From Clostridia bacterium (lineage in GTDB: Bacteria; Bacillota; Clostridia; Christensenellales; Pumilibacteraceae), in contig CAAGAW010000026.1 in the NCBI GenBank assembly GCA_900767465.1, positions 1 through 13,843 on the forward strand: a stretch of DNA of 13,843 nt. Reading direction: 5' to 3'. Both the position numbers and the translations under genes were made by a program. The notes under the pieces were generated by a model. It was not told the origin of the DNA, did not search any database, and saw only the letters and a list, made by a program, of their open reading frames with translations. This document shows, one piece after another, positions 1 through 8,010 of the stretch (the first letter of the stretch is position 1; the number at the start of each line of letters is the position of its first letter).

Positions 1-29
1 AAACCCTTGAAAAAAACAAAGGCTCTTTT

Positions 30-89
30 CCCCCCCCCCCCCTTCCCCCCCCGGGTTTCCCGCAACCCCCCCCCCCCCCCCCCCCCCCC
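30..89. repeat. Poly-C low-complexity tracts
   Basis: Three cytosine runs lie here: 13 C at 30-42, 8 C at 45-52 and 24 C at 66-89. The sequence just after the last run (85-102, CCCCCGAGGGGAAGGCTT) matches the reverse complement of the hairpin repeat at about 13437-13454, apart from one missing G. The C runs are therefore probably an expanded, eroded or misassembled arm of that repeat. Nothing here looks coding, and a small open frame across it encodes only proline and arginine runs. Confidence 0.7.
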
Positions 90-130
90 GAGGGGAAGGC
101 TTAATAGGTTGCGTACGCGGACGTTATACC

Positions 131-320
131 TCTGTCGCGGGGGATTTCTCCGCTGCGTTCGGACGGCCGTCCTCACTTCGGTCGAAATGACATTTAAAAA
201 CCAAAAAACGAATACGTTGTTATTTTTGTAAGCAGGAAACGTCGTTATAATAATTAGCCGAAAAAACCAAACGGTCGCGATGCCATTTCGAGCGATAGTC
301 GAGAAATCCCCCGCGACAGA
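131..320. repeat. Dispersed inverted-repeat element, left copy
   Basis: The outer arms form a perfect 20 bp inverted repeat: 131-150 (TCTGTCGCGGGGGATTTCTC) against 301-320. Inner arms TCGAAATGACA (182-192) and TGCCATTTCGA (281-291) pair with one mismatch. The AT-rich middle (193-280) has no gene. Bases 135-194 are nearly the same as 13529-13588 at the other end of the window, with five differences by eye. The layout resembles a non-autonomous MITE-like or REP-like intergenic repeat; no transposase is present, and mobility is only inferred. Confidence 0.65.
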
Positions 321-329
321 AATAAAACC

Positions 330-370
330 AAGCGTACACTTTTCCCCAAATGCCCGCCCGCGGAGGCTGC
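330..370 (+). repeat. Degenerate copy of the downstream tandem-repeat unit
   Basis: This stretch (AAGCGTACAC, then CCCCAAAT, GCCCGC and GGAGGCTGC) reads as a decayed copy of the unit repeated at 13392, 13674, 13750 and 13827 (GTACACGAATA, CCCAAATACTCGCCCGCGG, GGCTCACCGC). It follows the reverse arm of the left inverted repeat, as the corresponding unit does on the right side, so both flanks carry the same composite repeat. Bases 371-497, between it and the promoter, show no gene or other recognisable structure. Confidence 0.55.
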
Positions 371-497
371 AAACGGTGCGTTATCCGATACTGAAAAACG
401 GTTATAAACAAGAAAAAATGTCCGTTTTTGGTAGCCGAAACGGCAATATCGACAATAGTATCCGAAATTCGTGGTACAATATTATAAACGGTCGGTA

Positions 498-527
498 TTG
501 ACAATAAAAAAGCGCGCGTGATATACT
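498..527 (+). promoter_or_regulatory. Predicted sigma-A promoter of the operon
   Basis: A perfect -35 box TTGACA (498-503) is followed after 18 bp by TATACT (522-527), one base from the TATAAT consensus. Transcription would begin near 534, leaving a leader of roughly 50 nt before the regulator gene. This is the only convincing promoter in the window, and it can serve the whole operon. A perfect -35 box does not obviously require an activator, so the AraC-type regulator might act upstream or as a repressor; no operator can be assigned confidently. TCGACAATA (449-457) partly echoes TTGACAATA (498-506). Confidence 0.7.
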
Positions 528-563
528 AACGACGAAGTTGAAATTATCGATCGGAATTCGATT

Positions 564-578
564 GCCGCATGAGGCGGC
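564..578 (+). promoter_or_regulatory. Small hairpin over the regulator's ribosome binding site
   Basis: GCCGC (564-568) and GCGGC (574-578) can pair around the loop ATGAG (569-573). The only purine-rich ribosome-binding candidate for the first gene (GAGGCGGCGGGG, 571-582) lies in the loop and right arm. Pairing could lower or modulate translation of the regulator. The stem is short (5 bp, all G/C), so this is a suggestion. Confidence 0.3.
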
Positions 579-587
579 GGGGTGAAA

Positions 588-1478
588 ATGAATAAGATCA
601 ACGAAATTTTACCGAGGCTCAACGAGGAAGGGATATTCTTCGATTGGGTAACGTTTGCCCGTCGGAAAGTGGTGGAAAATCTGTCGCTTACCGCGCCTAA
701 CGACCTTTATATATCGGTATTCGGCAGGGAAAAATGGCCCGCCGATCGCGAACCGATGACGAGGAAAGAGGGAATGAACACGTTCGGATTCGTGTTTTCG
801 GGCAAGGGGTACATTATCCGGGGCGATGAACGCTACGAACTTACCAAAAACTCGTATTTTCTGTTTCCGTTCGAGCAAAATATAACGTTCGGGACCGACA
901 CCGACGATCCGTGGGAGTATCTTTACTTCGATATAGGCGGGATAAATCAGAACTGGGTTCTGGACGCTGCCGGATTCGGCGAAAAACTCGTGATGCACGA
1001 CGACGCGGGCGAAATCAAGCGGTTTGCGACCGAACTGTACCGGAGCGCGCTCGAAAACGGCAGGTGCGCGTTTAAAACTACCGGACTGTTATATATGCTT
1101 GCGGACGCGATGGCGCGCAATCACCGATCGCAAAAGAGTCTTGACGTCAATGCGTACGTGCTTCAGGCGATGAACTACATAGGCAACAATTACGAGAAAA
1201 TCAACGCGGGCGAGATAGCGGATCACTGCGGGATAAGCGTGACTTATCTTAACAAGTTATTCCGCCGCGAGATAAAAATGAGTCCGATAGAATTCGTGAC
1301 GTATTACCGGGCTATGGTAGCGCAAAGTTATCTTACGTGGTCGGAATTGCCGCTGCGCGAGATCGCGAAGAAATCGGGATACAACTCGGACAAGTATTTT
1401 ATCAAAGTTTTCAGATCCGTGTACGGCGTAACGCCCGACAGGTTCCGCAAAGACGCAAGGGGAAAAGGAGAAAAATAA
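588..1478 (+). CDS. AraC/XylS-family transcriptional regulator
   Basis: A DNA-binding regulator of 296 residues, the usual length for sugar-responsive AraC proteins. The N-terminal half (about residues 20-130) has the pattern of an AraC-type cupin sensor domain: a glycine-containing turn (FSGKGYIIRGDERYEL), then YFLFPF and a WEYLYFDIGG strand. The C-terminal 100 residues contain two helix-turn-helix units. The first is around residues 205-226 (INAGEIADHCGISVTYLNKLF), and the second is around 256-286 (LREIAKKSGY, then FIKVFRSVYGVTPDRFR), which is the family signature region. I chose ATG at 588; GTG at 582 in the same frame is also possible and has the better spacing (7 nt) from GAGG at 571-574. 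It is the first gene of the operon, one base upstream of the hydrolase-like gene, so it probably regulates its own operon in response to the imported sugar. The inducer is unknown. Confidence 0.93.
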   Translation: MNKINEILPRLNEEGIFFDWVTFARRKVVENLSLTAPNDLYISVFGREKWPADREPMTRKEGMNTFGFVFSGKGYIIRGDERYELTKNSYFLFPFEQNITFGTDTDDPWEYLYFDIGGINQNWVLDAAGFGEKLVMHDDAGEIKRFATELYRSALENGRCAFKTTGLLYMLADAMARNHRSQKSLDVNAYVLQAMNYIGNNYEKINAGEIADHCGISVTYLNKLFRREIKMSPIEFVTYYRAMVAQSYLTWSELPLREIAKKSGYNSDKYFIKVFRSVYGVTPDRFRKDARGKGEK

Positions 1479-1479
1479 C

Positions 1480-2895
1480 ATGAAAAAGAGACTGCTTTGT
1501 TTATTGCTTGCCGTAGCCGCGGTTTTTGCGGTCGGTTGCGACGGCGCGGGAAAACCTTCGATCGCCGACGTGCCCGAGTATTCGGTAGTTAAGCCGCTCG
1601 AATTCGACGCATGGCTGGGACCCAAAACTTCGGACGCCGCACTCCGCGATTATGCCGACTGCGGATATACGACGTATCACCTTCAGGCGGGTAATTTCGA
1701 CGTGACGAACACGCGTATGACGGACGGCGAACTCAACGATCAACTCGATCGCATCTTTACTAAATCCAAAGAGTACGGACTTAAAGTCGTGCTTGCGTTT
1801 ACCGCGGTTAACACGAGCGCAAACAGCATTACGCCGTTTGAATACACGTATTCGCGGGTAGGCAAAACGCTGGAAAAATGGAAAGACGATCCTACTTTTT
1901 ACGGGTTTATGCCGTCCGACGAAACTACGCTCGACAAGCCGCTCGTCTCGACCGTCGGCGGACTTAAATTTATGCAGAGCGCGTACGACAGGTCGATAGA
2001 CTTCCTTCGCGACGATTATCTGTTCTTCTCGCAAAAGTTCCCGGGCAAGTATTTTGAAACGACGCTTCTGGGGATTCCGAACGGGCAGGACAAGAATATG
2101 CCGTACTTTACGGACAGTTCCCGCTCGTTCGACGAGTATATGGACTGCTACTACGACGGTCTTATAAAATATATGCCCGTTTCCGAACGCGTATATTCGC
2201 ACGACGCGTATCCGTTTTCGCGGGCAAACGGCGTATATAAGTACGAGGATCGATTCGTAGGTTCGCTCGAAGGGATCGCGGTCCGCGCGGAAAAGGCGGG
2301 CGCGAAAAAGGGAATGTACACCCAGAATCACCATTCGATAATCAATCCCGAATCGGTGAGTTATCAGTACTTTACCGCGATGACTTACGGTTATACGCAT
2401 TTTACGACGTACTGCTACACCGACGAGTGGGGCGAAAAACAGTACTCAACCACCAACGCCGGCGTAAAAACGGACAACTATTATTACTTCAAAGCCGCGC
2501 ACGAAAAAGTAAAGAGCATGGAAGCGGTTTATACCAACTTCTGCGATAGCAGAGTAGGTACGATGGGCGTAACCGGCGAAACGAAAGGCGTCAAAACGTG
2601 GTCGAAATGCACCGCAATGTCCGAAAGTCTGCCGCTTATCAGATCCGCAAAGAGCGATCAGGACCTTTTGATAGGCGCGTTTACGGACAAGTCGGGCAAT
2701 TACGGATATATGCTCGCAAACCAGATGATGCCCGACGACAAAACCGAAAACACCGTACGGATCGACTTCAAGGGCGTGAACAAAGTCGCGGTGTGGGCGG
2801 ACGGCAAGCCTGCGGAAACGGTGGACGCGAAGGGCGGAAAATTCGTTATTACGCTCGCATCCGGCGGCGGCGCGTTTATCGTTCCGCTTGCGTGA
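1480..2895 (+). CDS. Lipoprotein, putative TIM-barrel glycoside hydrolase
   Basis: A 471-residue surface lipoprotein. The signal peptide ends in a lipobox with Cys20 (FAVGC), so it should be lipid-anchored outside the membrane. The body reads like a GH-A-type (beta/alpha)8 barrel: FDAWLGP near the start, GLKVVLAFTAVN (a beta-strand), YGFMPSDE ending at Glu148, SHDAYPF with Asp242, and YCYTDEWG with Glu316. Glu148 and Glu316 are inferred candidates for the acid/base and nucleophile. The last 75 residues (from about LLIGAFTDKSGNYGYMLAN) resemble the small beta-domain that often closes such enzymes. I cannot assign a CAZy family. Start ATG 1480 has AAGGAG at 1465-1470. It lies between the regulator and the permeases, which suggests it cleaves the substrate before uptake. 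A non-catalytic sugar-binding barrel is the alternative. Confidence 0.72.
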   Translation: MKKRLLCLLLAVAAVFAVGCDGAGKPSIADVPEYSVVKPLEFDAWLGPKTSDAALRDYADCGYTTYHLQAGNFDVTNTRMTDGELNDQLDRIFTKSKEYGLKVVLAFTAVNTSANSITPFEYTYSRVGKTLEKWKDDPTFYGFMPSDETTLDKPLVSTVGGLKFMQSAYDRSIDFLRDDYLFFSQKFPGKYFETTLLGIPNGQDKNMPYFTDSSRSFDEYMDCYYDGLIKYMPVSERVYSHDAYPFSRANGVYKYEDRFVGSLEGIAVRAEKAGAKKGMYTQNHHSIINPESVSYQYFTAMTYGYTHFTTYCYTDEWGEKQYSTTNAGVKTDNYYYFKAAHEKVKSMEAVYTNFCDSRVGTMGVTGETKGVKTWSKCTAMSESLPLIRSAKSDQDLLIGAFTDKSGNYGYMLANQMMPDDKTENTVRIDFKGVNKVAVWADGKPAETVDAKGGKFVITLASGGGAFIVPLA

Positions 2896-2905
2896 GAGGA
2901 CTGCA

Positions 2906-3853
2906 ATGAAACTTATAGATATGAGCAAATACGACGACTATCCGAAAAGTCTTCGTAAAAACAAATACAAATTCATAATCTGCATGCTCGCGATCTCCGT
3001 CGTGAGTTTCGCGGTTTTTTACGTGTACGTCAATATCAACTCGATACTTCTCGCGTTCAAGGAGTTCGTGGGGTACGCCGACGACGGCACGTCGCTTTAC
3101 AAGTGGTCGTTTGAAAACTATCGCAAGATTTTCGCCGAGCTTTCGGGCGGCAACTCTGCCACGAGCCTTCTTCTCGCGCTCAGAAACACGCTGTTGCTGT
3201 TCTTCTGCGGCAACGCCGTCGCGTTTCCGATGGGGTGCGTGATCAGTTACTATCTGTGGAAAAAGATACGCGGCTACAAGTTTTTCAGATCGGTATTCTA
3301 CATTCCGTCCGTACTTTCGTCCGTCGTTATGGTGCTTATCTATAAAAACATGGTCGCGCCCAACGGACTTATCAGCACGATAAACATCGCCCTCAAAGGC
3401 GTGCCGATCCCGTCGCTGCTGCAACAGGATTCCACTGCGATATGGATGATTCTTGTCTATAATACGTGGGTAGGATTCGCGGGAGACTACATACTTTTAA
3501 CGGGCGCGCTTATGCGTATCCCCGAAGAAATTATCGAGTCTGCTAAACTCGACGGCGCGTCGCCGGTGATCGAATACTTCCGTATATGCATTCCGCTTTG
3601 CTGGCCGACGCTGTACATTATCCTTATTCAGAAAATCGCCGGAGTACTCAGCGCGGACGGACCCATTCTTCTGATGACGCAGGGCGCGCACAATACGACG
3701 ACGCTCGGATACTGGTCGTATTCGCAGATATTCCTCAACGGTTCTTACGAGTACGCCTCGGCAGTCGGACTTTTAATGACGCTCGTCATCGCCCCGATCG
3801 CCATAACCGCCAAAAATCTGCTCGGGAGGGTTTATAAAGATGTCGAATTCTGA
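2906..3853 (+). CDS. ABC sugar transporter permease, MalF/UgpA type
   Basis: An inner-membrane permease subunit of a carbohydrate importer (CUT1 class), 315 residues. The first membrane helix is around residues 23-43 (FIICMLAISVVSFAVFY), and further hydrophobic segments follow from about residue 90 to the end. The cytoplasmic EAA loop that docks the ATPase is at about 207-231 (EEIIESAKLDGA, then FRICIPL), with the conserved Asp216-Gly217-Ala218. ATG 2906 is chosen because GAGAGGA (2894-2900) sits 5 nt upstream; a TTG at 2888 in the same frame would overlap the previous gene and has no ribosome binding site. The gene overlaps the next permease by 14 bp, implying coupled translation. No ATP-binding subunit is encoded in the window. 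Confidence 0.95.
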   Translation: MKLIDMSKYDDYPKSLRKNKYKFIICMLAISVVSFAVFYVYVNINSILLAFKEFVGYADDGTSLYKWSFENYRKIFAELSGGNSATSLLLALRNTLLLFFCGNAVAFPMGCVISYYLWKKIRGYKFFRSVFYIPSVLSSVVMVLIYKNMVAPNGLISTINIALKGVPIPSLLQQDSTAIWMILVYNTWVGFAGDYILLTGALMRIPEEIIESAKLDGASPVIEYFRICIPLCWPTLYIILIQKIAGVLSADGPILLMTQGAHNTTTLGYWSYSQIFLNGSYEYASAVGLLMTLVIAPIAITAKNLLGRVYKDVEF

Positions 3854-4751
3854 CGTATTGTCAATAAAAGCCGAAGAGCAGTCGGTAAACGCCGGCAAAA
3901 AACTCAGATCGGCGGGCGGCTTCCGATGGAGCGTAGGATCGATTATATTTTTCGTCGTGTTCGCGCTGTACGCGGCGACCCTTATCGGATCGCTCGTGTG
4001 GGTGTTCGAAAACTCGCTCAAAACCAAGTACGAATATATGGAAAGCGTAGTGCGGCTTCCGGCGAAATGGTTGTTTTCCAACTACGTCAAAGCGTTTGAA
4101 GTATTGCGGATAAACGATCAGAACGCGATCTCGATGCTTATCAATTCGTTGTGGCTGTCGATCGCCCGCCCCGCAATAGGCCTTTCCACCGCTTGTATGG
4201 CGTCTTACGTAATGGCAAAGTACAAGTTCCCGGGCAGAGGGCTTATCTGGGGAATTATGCTTACGACGATGGTTATTCCGATTTACGGCAGCGGATCGGC
4301 GACGCTTATACTTTACAAAAACCTGCATTTTTACGACTCTCCGTTATTCCTCGTTACGTCGATAACGGGACTCGGCGGCAGCATGATGATAATAGCGGCG
4401 TTCGAGAGCGTTTCAAAGAGTTATATGGAAGCGGCTTTCGTGGAAGGCGCGGGACACTTCCGCGTGTTCTGGCAGATAATGCTCCCGCAGATTTCGGGAC
4501 TTCTGTCCGCGCTGTTCATTATGTCGTTCGTGGGCGGCTGGAACGACTACATGACTTCGATTATGTATCTGCCAAGTTATCTTACGCTTTCGACCGGACT
4601 GTACATTTTCCAGCAGATCAACGCGCGTACGCTCGATATTCCCGTGCTTTTCGCGGGCGCGCTGATGTGTATGATCCCCACGAGCGTGCTTTATATCGTT
4701 TTTCAGGATAAATTTATGAATCTGTCGTTCGGCGGCGGTATCAAGGGTTAA
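3840..4751 (+). CDS. ABC sugar transporter permease, MalG type
   Basis: The second permease of the importer, 303 residues, pairing with the product of the preceding gene. It has a cytoplasmic N-terminus of about 30 residues, a first helix at about 33-53 (SIIFFVVFALYAATLIG), and a MalG-like ending (YIVFQDKFMNLSFGGGIKG) typical of this class. The EAA motif begins at Glu197 (EAAFVEGAGHFRVFWQIMLP); it has Glu-Gly-Ala where Asp-Gly-Ala is commoner, a conservative change. ATG 3840 lies inside the end of the upstream gene with GGGAGGG (3824-3830) 9 nt before it. The substrate should be an oligosaccharide or sugar delivered by the binding protein encoded next. Confidence 0.95.
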   Translation: MSNSDVLSIKAEEQSVNAGKKLRSAGGFRWSVGSIIFFVVFALYAATLIGSLVWVFENSLKTKYEYMESVVRLPAKWLFSNYVKAFEVLRINDQNAISMLINSLWLSIARPAIGLSTACMASYVMAKYKFPGRGLIWGIMLTTMVIPIYGSGSATLILYKNLHFYDSPLFLVTSITGLGGSMMIIAAFESVSKSYMEAAFVEGAGHFRVFWQIMLPQISGLLSALFIMSFVGGWNDYMTSIMYLPSYLTLSTGLYIFQQINARTLDIPVLFAGALMCMIPTSVLYIVFQDKFMNLSFGGGIKG

Positions 4752-4769
4752 AAAATCACGGAGGAGTTT

Positions 4770-6401
4770 ATGAAAAAGTTTCTTACTAAATTGTTTGCCG
4801 CGGCGATTGCCGCAACGTGCGCGTTTTCGGCAATGGCGGGTTGCGGCGGCGCGGGAGCGGATCCTAATACGCTTACCATACGCGCGGCGAATACCGGATT
4901 CAATCTCAATTGCATTACCGCAATCGCGAAAGAGTTTGCCCGCATCGAAAAATGCAAGGTTAAGATCGAGTCTACCGCGATTATGGATCAGGACCTTAAC
5001 AAACTGATCAACAATTACGAAATGGAAGATATTTTCTTTATTTCGGGGACGAACAAAGCGCCCGACGTTATCCGTCAGAAAAAATTTCTCGAAATCGACG
5101 ACGTGTGGAATTCCATACCCGACGGCGAGGATAAACCGATCAAAGACAAGGTTTTTGCGACTTTCCGCGACGATTCGTACAAATACGACGGACATTATTA
5201 TTCGCTTCCTTACGAGATTCAGCTCGGCGGTATCGCGTACAACAAAACCACGCTCGACGAGGTTTACGGCGAGGGGAAGTGGACGCTTCCCAGAACCAGC
5301 GACGAATTCACCGATATGGCGAAAGACGTAACTTCGCGCGGAGCGTGGGGCGTTACGTTTACCACCTCTCAGCCCTACTGGACGCTTGCGATCAAGACGT
5401 GGGCGGTGCAGTACCACGGGGTAGAAGAGTATACGCGTCTTGCCTCCGGATATTACAAAAAAGCCGACGGAACGTGGGAGTTTTCGCAAAACGGCGAGTG
5501 TCTCGATCAGACGATCGGACAGCTTCGCACCTACGAGGCGGTGTATAACGTTATGAACAAGCAACAAGGCATTTGTTCTACGTTCTGCGACGCAATGGAC
5601 TTCGCTCAGATGCAGACGTCGTTCGCAGGGCTCGGATACAAACCCGCCGACGAGAAAAAAGTCGCTTTCACCCCGACGGGCGCGTGGCTTTTCGAGGAGA
5701 ACAACGAGGACTTCGCGTACGCGGGTACCACCCCGGGATTTTTCAACGTGGTACTCAGCGCGGCGGTGGAAAGACTTAGTTTTTACGAAGAGAAGGGAAC
5801 GGACTATTATTCGCTTTCCGCGGCTAAGCGTAAGGCGTACGACGGCGCGCTGTCCGAACTTATAGAGTATGCGGACAAGGTAAAAGCAGGCGAAGAAGTC
5901 GCCGTTCCGACCACTGCGGGCGGGTTTGACGTCACCGCGGACGACGTTGCGGCGGTGAGTGAAATGCGTTCGCTCCGGCACGTCGATTCTCAGCCTAACG
6001 TCGGAATCGCGCACAACTCCAAAAAAGTTGAACTCGCCAAGAAATTCCTTACTTTCTACGCGTCCGACTACGCGGGCGAGATTTACGCCGCCAACTGCCA
6101 CGGAGTAACGCCGTTTTGCTACGACAAGCGCGAGATCACTCCCGAAACGCCGCTTTTCGACCGCGAGGTAAGCGAAATGCTTTCCGGCGGAGTCAATCTT
6201 ATTCCCTCGTTCTCGCGCAAGCCTTACGGCAGCCTTAACTGGTTCAGCGAAGAGGGGTACTTCTACACCAACGAGGACGCGTCGAAAGAGCGTTACAACA
6301 CCCCCGAAAAGGCGTTCAACGGATTCTTCAAAGCACTCAACAAGTCGAACTGGAAAGAAATAGTCCGTAAGTCCGGCAACGCCGACAAACTCGTAAATTA
6401 G
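4770..6401 (+). CDS. ABC sugar-binding lipoprotein (extracellular solute-binding protein)
   Basis: The extracellular receptor of the importer, 543 residues, somewhat longer than the roughly 420-450 common for sugar-binding proteins. The lipoprotein signal peptide ends at Cys25 (SAMAGC). The mature part follows the family-1 binding-protein pattern: TLTIRAAN strand, IAKEFARIEKCKVKIE, then DDSYKYDGHYYSLPYEIQ and GGIAYNKTTLDEVYG, a segment typical of sugar-binding proteins of this fold, and many aromatics (Trp, Tyr) that could stack on sugar rings. The C-terminal part (from about NVGIAHNSKKVELAKKFL) matches the usual lobe-closing helices. ATG 4770 has GGAGGAG at 4760-4766. It follows both permeases by 18 bp and precedes two modular lipoproteins that may pass substrate to it. 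The substrate is not identifiable from sequence. Confidence 0.92.
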   Translation: MKKFLTKLFAAAIAATCAFSAMAGCGGAGADPNTLTIRAANTGFNLNCITAIAKEFARIEKCKVKIESTAIMDQDLNKLINNYEMEDIFFISGTNKAPDVIRQKKFLEIDDVWNSIPDGEDKPIKDKVFATFRDDSYKYDGHYYSLPYEIQLGGIAYNKTTLDEVYGEGKWTLPRTSDEFTDMAKDVTSRGAWGVTFTTSQPYWTLAIKTWAVQYHGVEEYTRLASGYYKKADGTWEFSQNGECLDQTIGQLRTYEAVYNVMNKQQGICSTFCDAMDFAQMQTSFAGLGYKPADEKKVAFTPTGAWLFEENNEDFAYAGTTPGFFNVVLSAAVERLSFYEEKGTDYYSLSAAKRKAYDGALSELIEYADKVKAGEEVAVPTTAGGFDVTADDVAAVSEMRSLRHVDSQPNVGIAHNSKKVELAKKFLTFYASDYAGEIYAANCHGVTPFCYDKREITPETPLFDREVSEMLSGGVNLIPSFSRKPYGSLNWFSEEGYFYTNEDASKERYNTPEKAFNGFFKALNKSNWKEIVRKSGNADKLVN

Positions 6402-6410
6402 GAGGAAAAC

Positions 6411-7970
6411 ATGAAAAAAATCGTATGTTTTGCGGCGACGATTCTTGCTGCCGCCGGAATCATGACCGCGTGCGGCGAATCTAACCCGTTCGGCGCGAAC
6501 GAATTTTCGGTCGAATACGGCGAAACTTTCGCGCTCCCCGAAATATCGGCGGACTACGAGGTTACTTCCGTTACCGACAGCGCCGGCAATCCCGTTGCGC
6601 TACGTTACGGCTCGTTTATACCCAAATTAGGCGATTATGCCGTTTCGGTTACGGTAAACGGCAAAAGTTACGATCTTAAAGTCGTTTGCGCCGATACGGT
6701 CGCGCCAAAAGTCCGGTTCGAGCGTCACGTAATCGACGCCGAGGCGGGCGAAACGATTGCCGTCCCCGCGCTGCTTACCGAGGACAGATCGGGCATCGAA
6801 ACGAAAACGATCGTCGTTACCGATTCCGCGGGCGCGACGGTAGAAGTTACCGACAATCGATTCACCGCTATTACCGGCGTGTACACCGTCACCGCGACGG
6901 CTTCCGATCCGAGCGGCAACACCGCGTCGGACACCGTAAAAGTAACCGTTCACGACGAGTTTTACGATACGACCCTCGCGGCGGGAACGCTTGCGTCGTT
7001 CGCCTCGCCGAATTACGCGGGTACCGTCTACTCGGTGGACGACGTCGAGTGTTTCGTCCCCGAGATCGAGTCGGGCGCGCTCACCCTTTCCACAAGCGCG
7101 GATTACGCCGACGTTTACGCGACGATCCGCCCGCCCGTCAAAGACTTTAATTTCGGCAAAACCGGTTCGGTGAAAGTAAAGGTAAAAGCCGACCGCGCTA
7201 CCGATTACGTCAAGATCGTATCGACAAAAACGGGCAAGACCGCCGGCGCGGAGTACGGTTTTTCCGCCGGCGAAGAACGCGAGATCGAAGTCGATCCGGT
7301 GGTTCTGGGGTACGGCGCGGCGGACAGATTTACCATCGTTTCGCGCTCGGACGGCGGACTTAAACTTACCGTTTCGTCCGTAACCGCCACCGAAAACAAA
7401 ATCGACGCGGGATATAACGGCACCGAGGACTTTTCGGGCGAAACCCCGCTCGCGCGAGTGTTTAGGAATATCTATACGTCGTCGTACTATTCAGGCTTCT
7501 CGCTGTGGCCGCTCAGCGACGGCGGCGGCTCGAAATTTTCGATCGCGGACAAATATTTTTACGGCAGCGATCAGCCCGTCCGCGTACTTCGGGTAGAGAC
7601 GAGCGAGCGTAACGACGGGTTTGCGTATATGTTCCCCCGCGCCGAAAACATCGATTCGGTCGCTTCGATTTCGATAACTCTCAGTCACGAGGCTCCGCTG
7701 TCGGGATACGCTTTCGGCGTGTTCCACGACGAGTACCGCGTGTCGAAGTACGTCAGCCCGACCGAAAATCAGTCGGGAGTGCGCGTTTCGTCGATAAAAG
7801 CGGGCGCGACGAACGAACGTCGTACCGTCACAATCCCCGTAAGCGATTTCCGCGACAAATGCGATACGCTTTTCACGGGATTCTGGCTGTCGGTGTACGA
7901 TACGTCCGACAAGGTAAACGCACCTAACGTTATCAACGTCGAGCGGATAACGCTCAATTATAAAAAGTAA
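6411..7970 (+). CDS. Modular surface lipoprotein with an Ig-like domain and two beta-sandwich regions
   Basis: A 519-residue protein with a lipobox at Cys21 (GIMTAC). Visible modules: an N-terminal Ig-like segment at about 30-93 (SVEYGETFALPEI, then GDYAVSVTVNG); a HYR/bacterial-Ig-like domain at about 95-180 that opens DTVAPKV and closes ASDPSGNTASDTVKVTV; a beta-rich region at about 181-330; and a second at about 331-519 ending VINVERITLNYKK. The last two resemble carbohydrate-binding modules of the next gene's product in composition and in their closing strands, but I cannot assign a CBM family. No catalytic domain is seen. GGAGG (6401-6405) overlaps the previous stop codon, giving tight coupling to the binding-protein gene. 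The likely role is glycan capture or scaffolding at the cell surface; adhesion is an alternative. Confidence 0.8.
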   Translation: MKKIVCFAATILAAAGIMTACGESNPFGANEFSVEYGETFALPEISADYEVTSVTDSAGNPVALRYGSFIPKLGDYAVSVTVNGKSYDLKVVCADTVAPKVRFERHVIDAEAGETIAVPALLTEDRSGIETKTIVVTDSAGATVEVTDNRFTAITGVYTVTATASDPSGNTASDTVKVTVHDEFYDTTLAAGTLASFASPNYAGTVYSVDDVECFVPEIESGALTLSTSADYADVYATIRPPVKDFNFGKTGSVKVKVKADRATDYVKIVSTKTGKTAGAEYGFSAGEEREIEVDPVVLGYGAADRFTIVSRSDGGLKLTVSSVTATENKIDAGYNGTEDFSGETPLARVFRNIYTSSYYSGFSLWPLSDGGGSKFSIADKYFYGSDQPVRVLRVETSERNDGFAYMFPRAENIDSVASISITLSHEAPLSGYAFGVFHDEYRVSKYVSPTENQSGVRVSSIKAGATNERRTVTIPVSDFRDKCDTLFTGFWLSVYDTSDKVNAPNVINVERITLNYKK

Positions 7971-8010
7971 TTTGCGGCGCAAGCCGATTAGTTCCGAAAG
8001 GAGGGAAATC

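Noticed and set aside
7..231. A small plus-strand open frame across the poly-C tracts
   Set aside because: It encodes proline runs from C homopolymers and then repeat sequence, with no ribosome binding site.
449..480. A second promoter (TCGACA with TACAAT)
   Set aside because: The spacing is 20 bp and the -35 box is imperfect; the TTGACA/TATACT pair just downstream is much better.
220..504. Overlapping open frames on both strands in the left intergenic region
   Set aside because: They run through the inverted-repeat arms and have no ribosome site or recognisable protein features.
4413..6101. A 562-codon minus-strand open frame opposite the second permease and the binding-protein gene
   Set aside because: It overlaps two confidently identified genes. 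Its product is arginine-rich with no known motif, so it is a shadow of the codon bias.
7971..8010. A regulatory element in the 40 bp gap before the giant lipoprotein gene
   Set aside because: Only a 4 bp stem (TTGC/GCAA) and the ribosome binding site are visible; there is no promoter or terminator signal.
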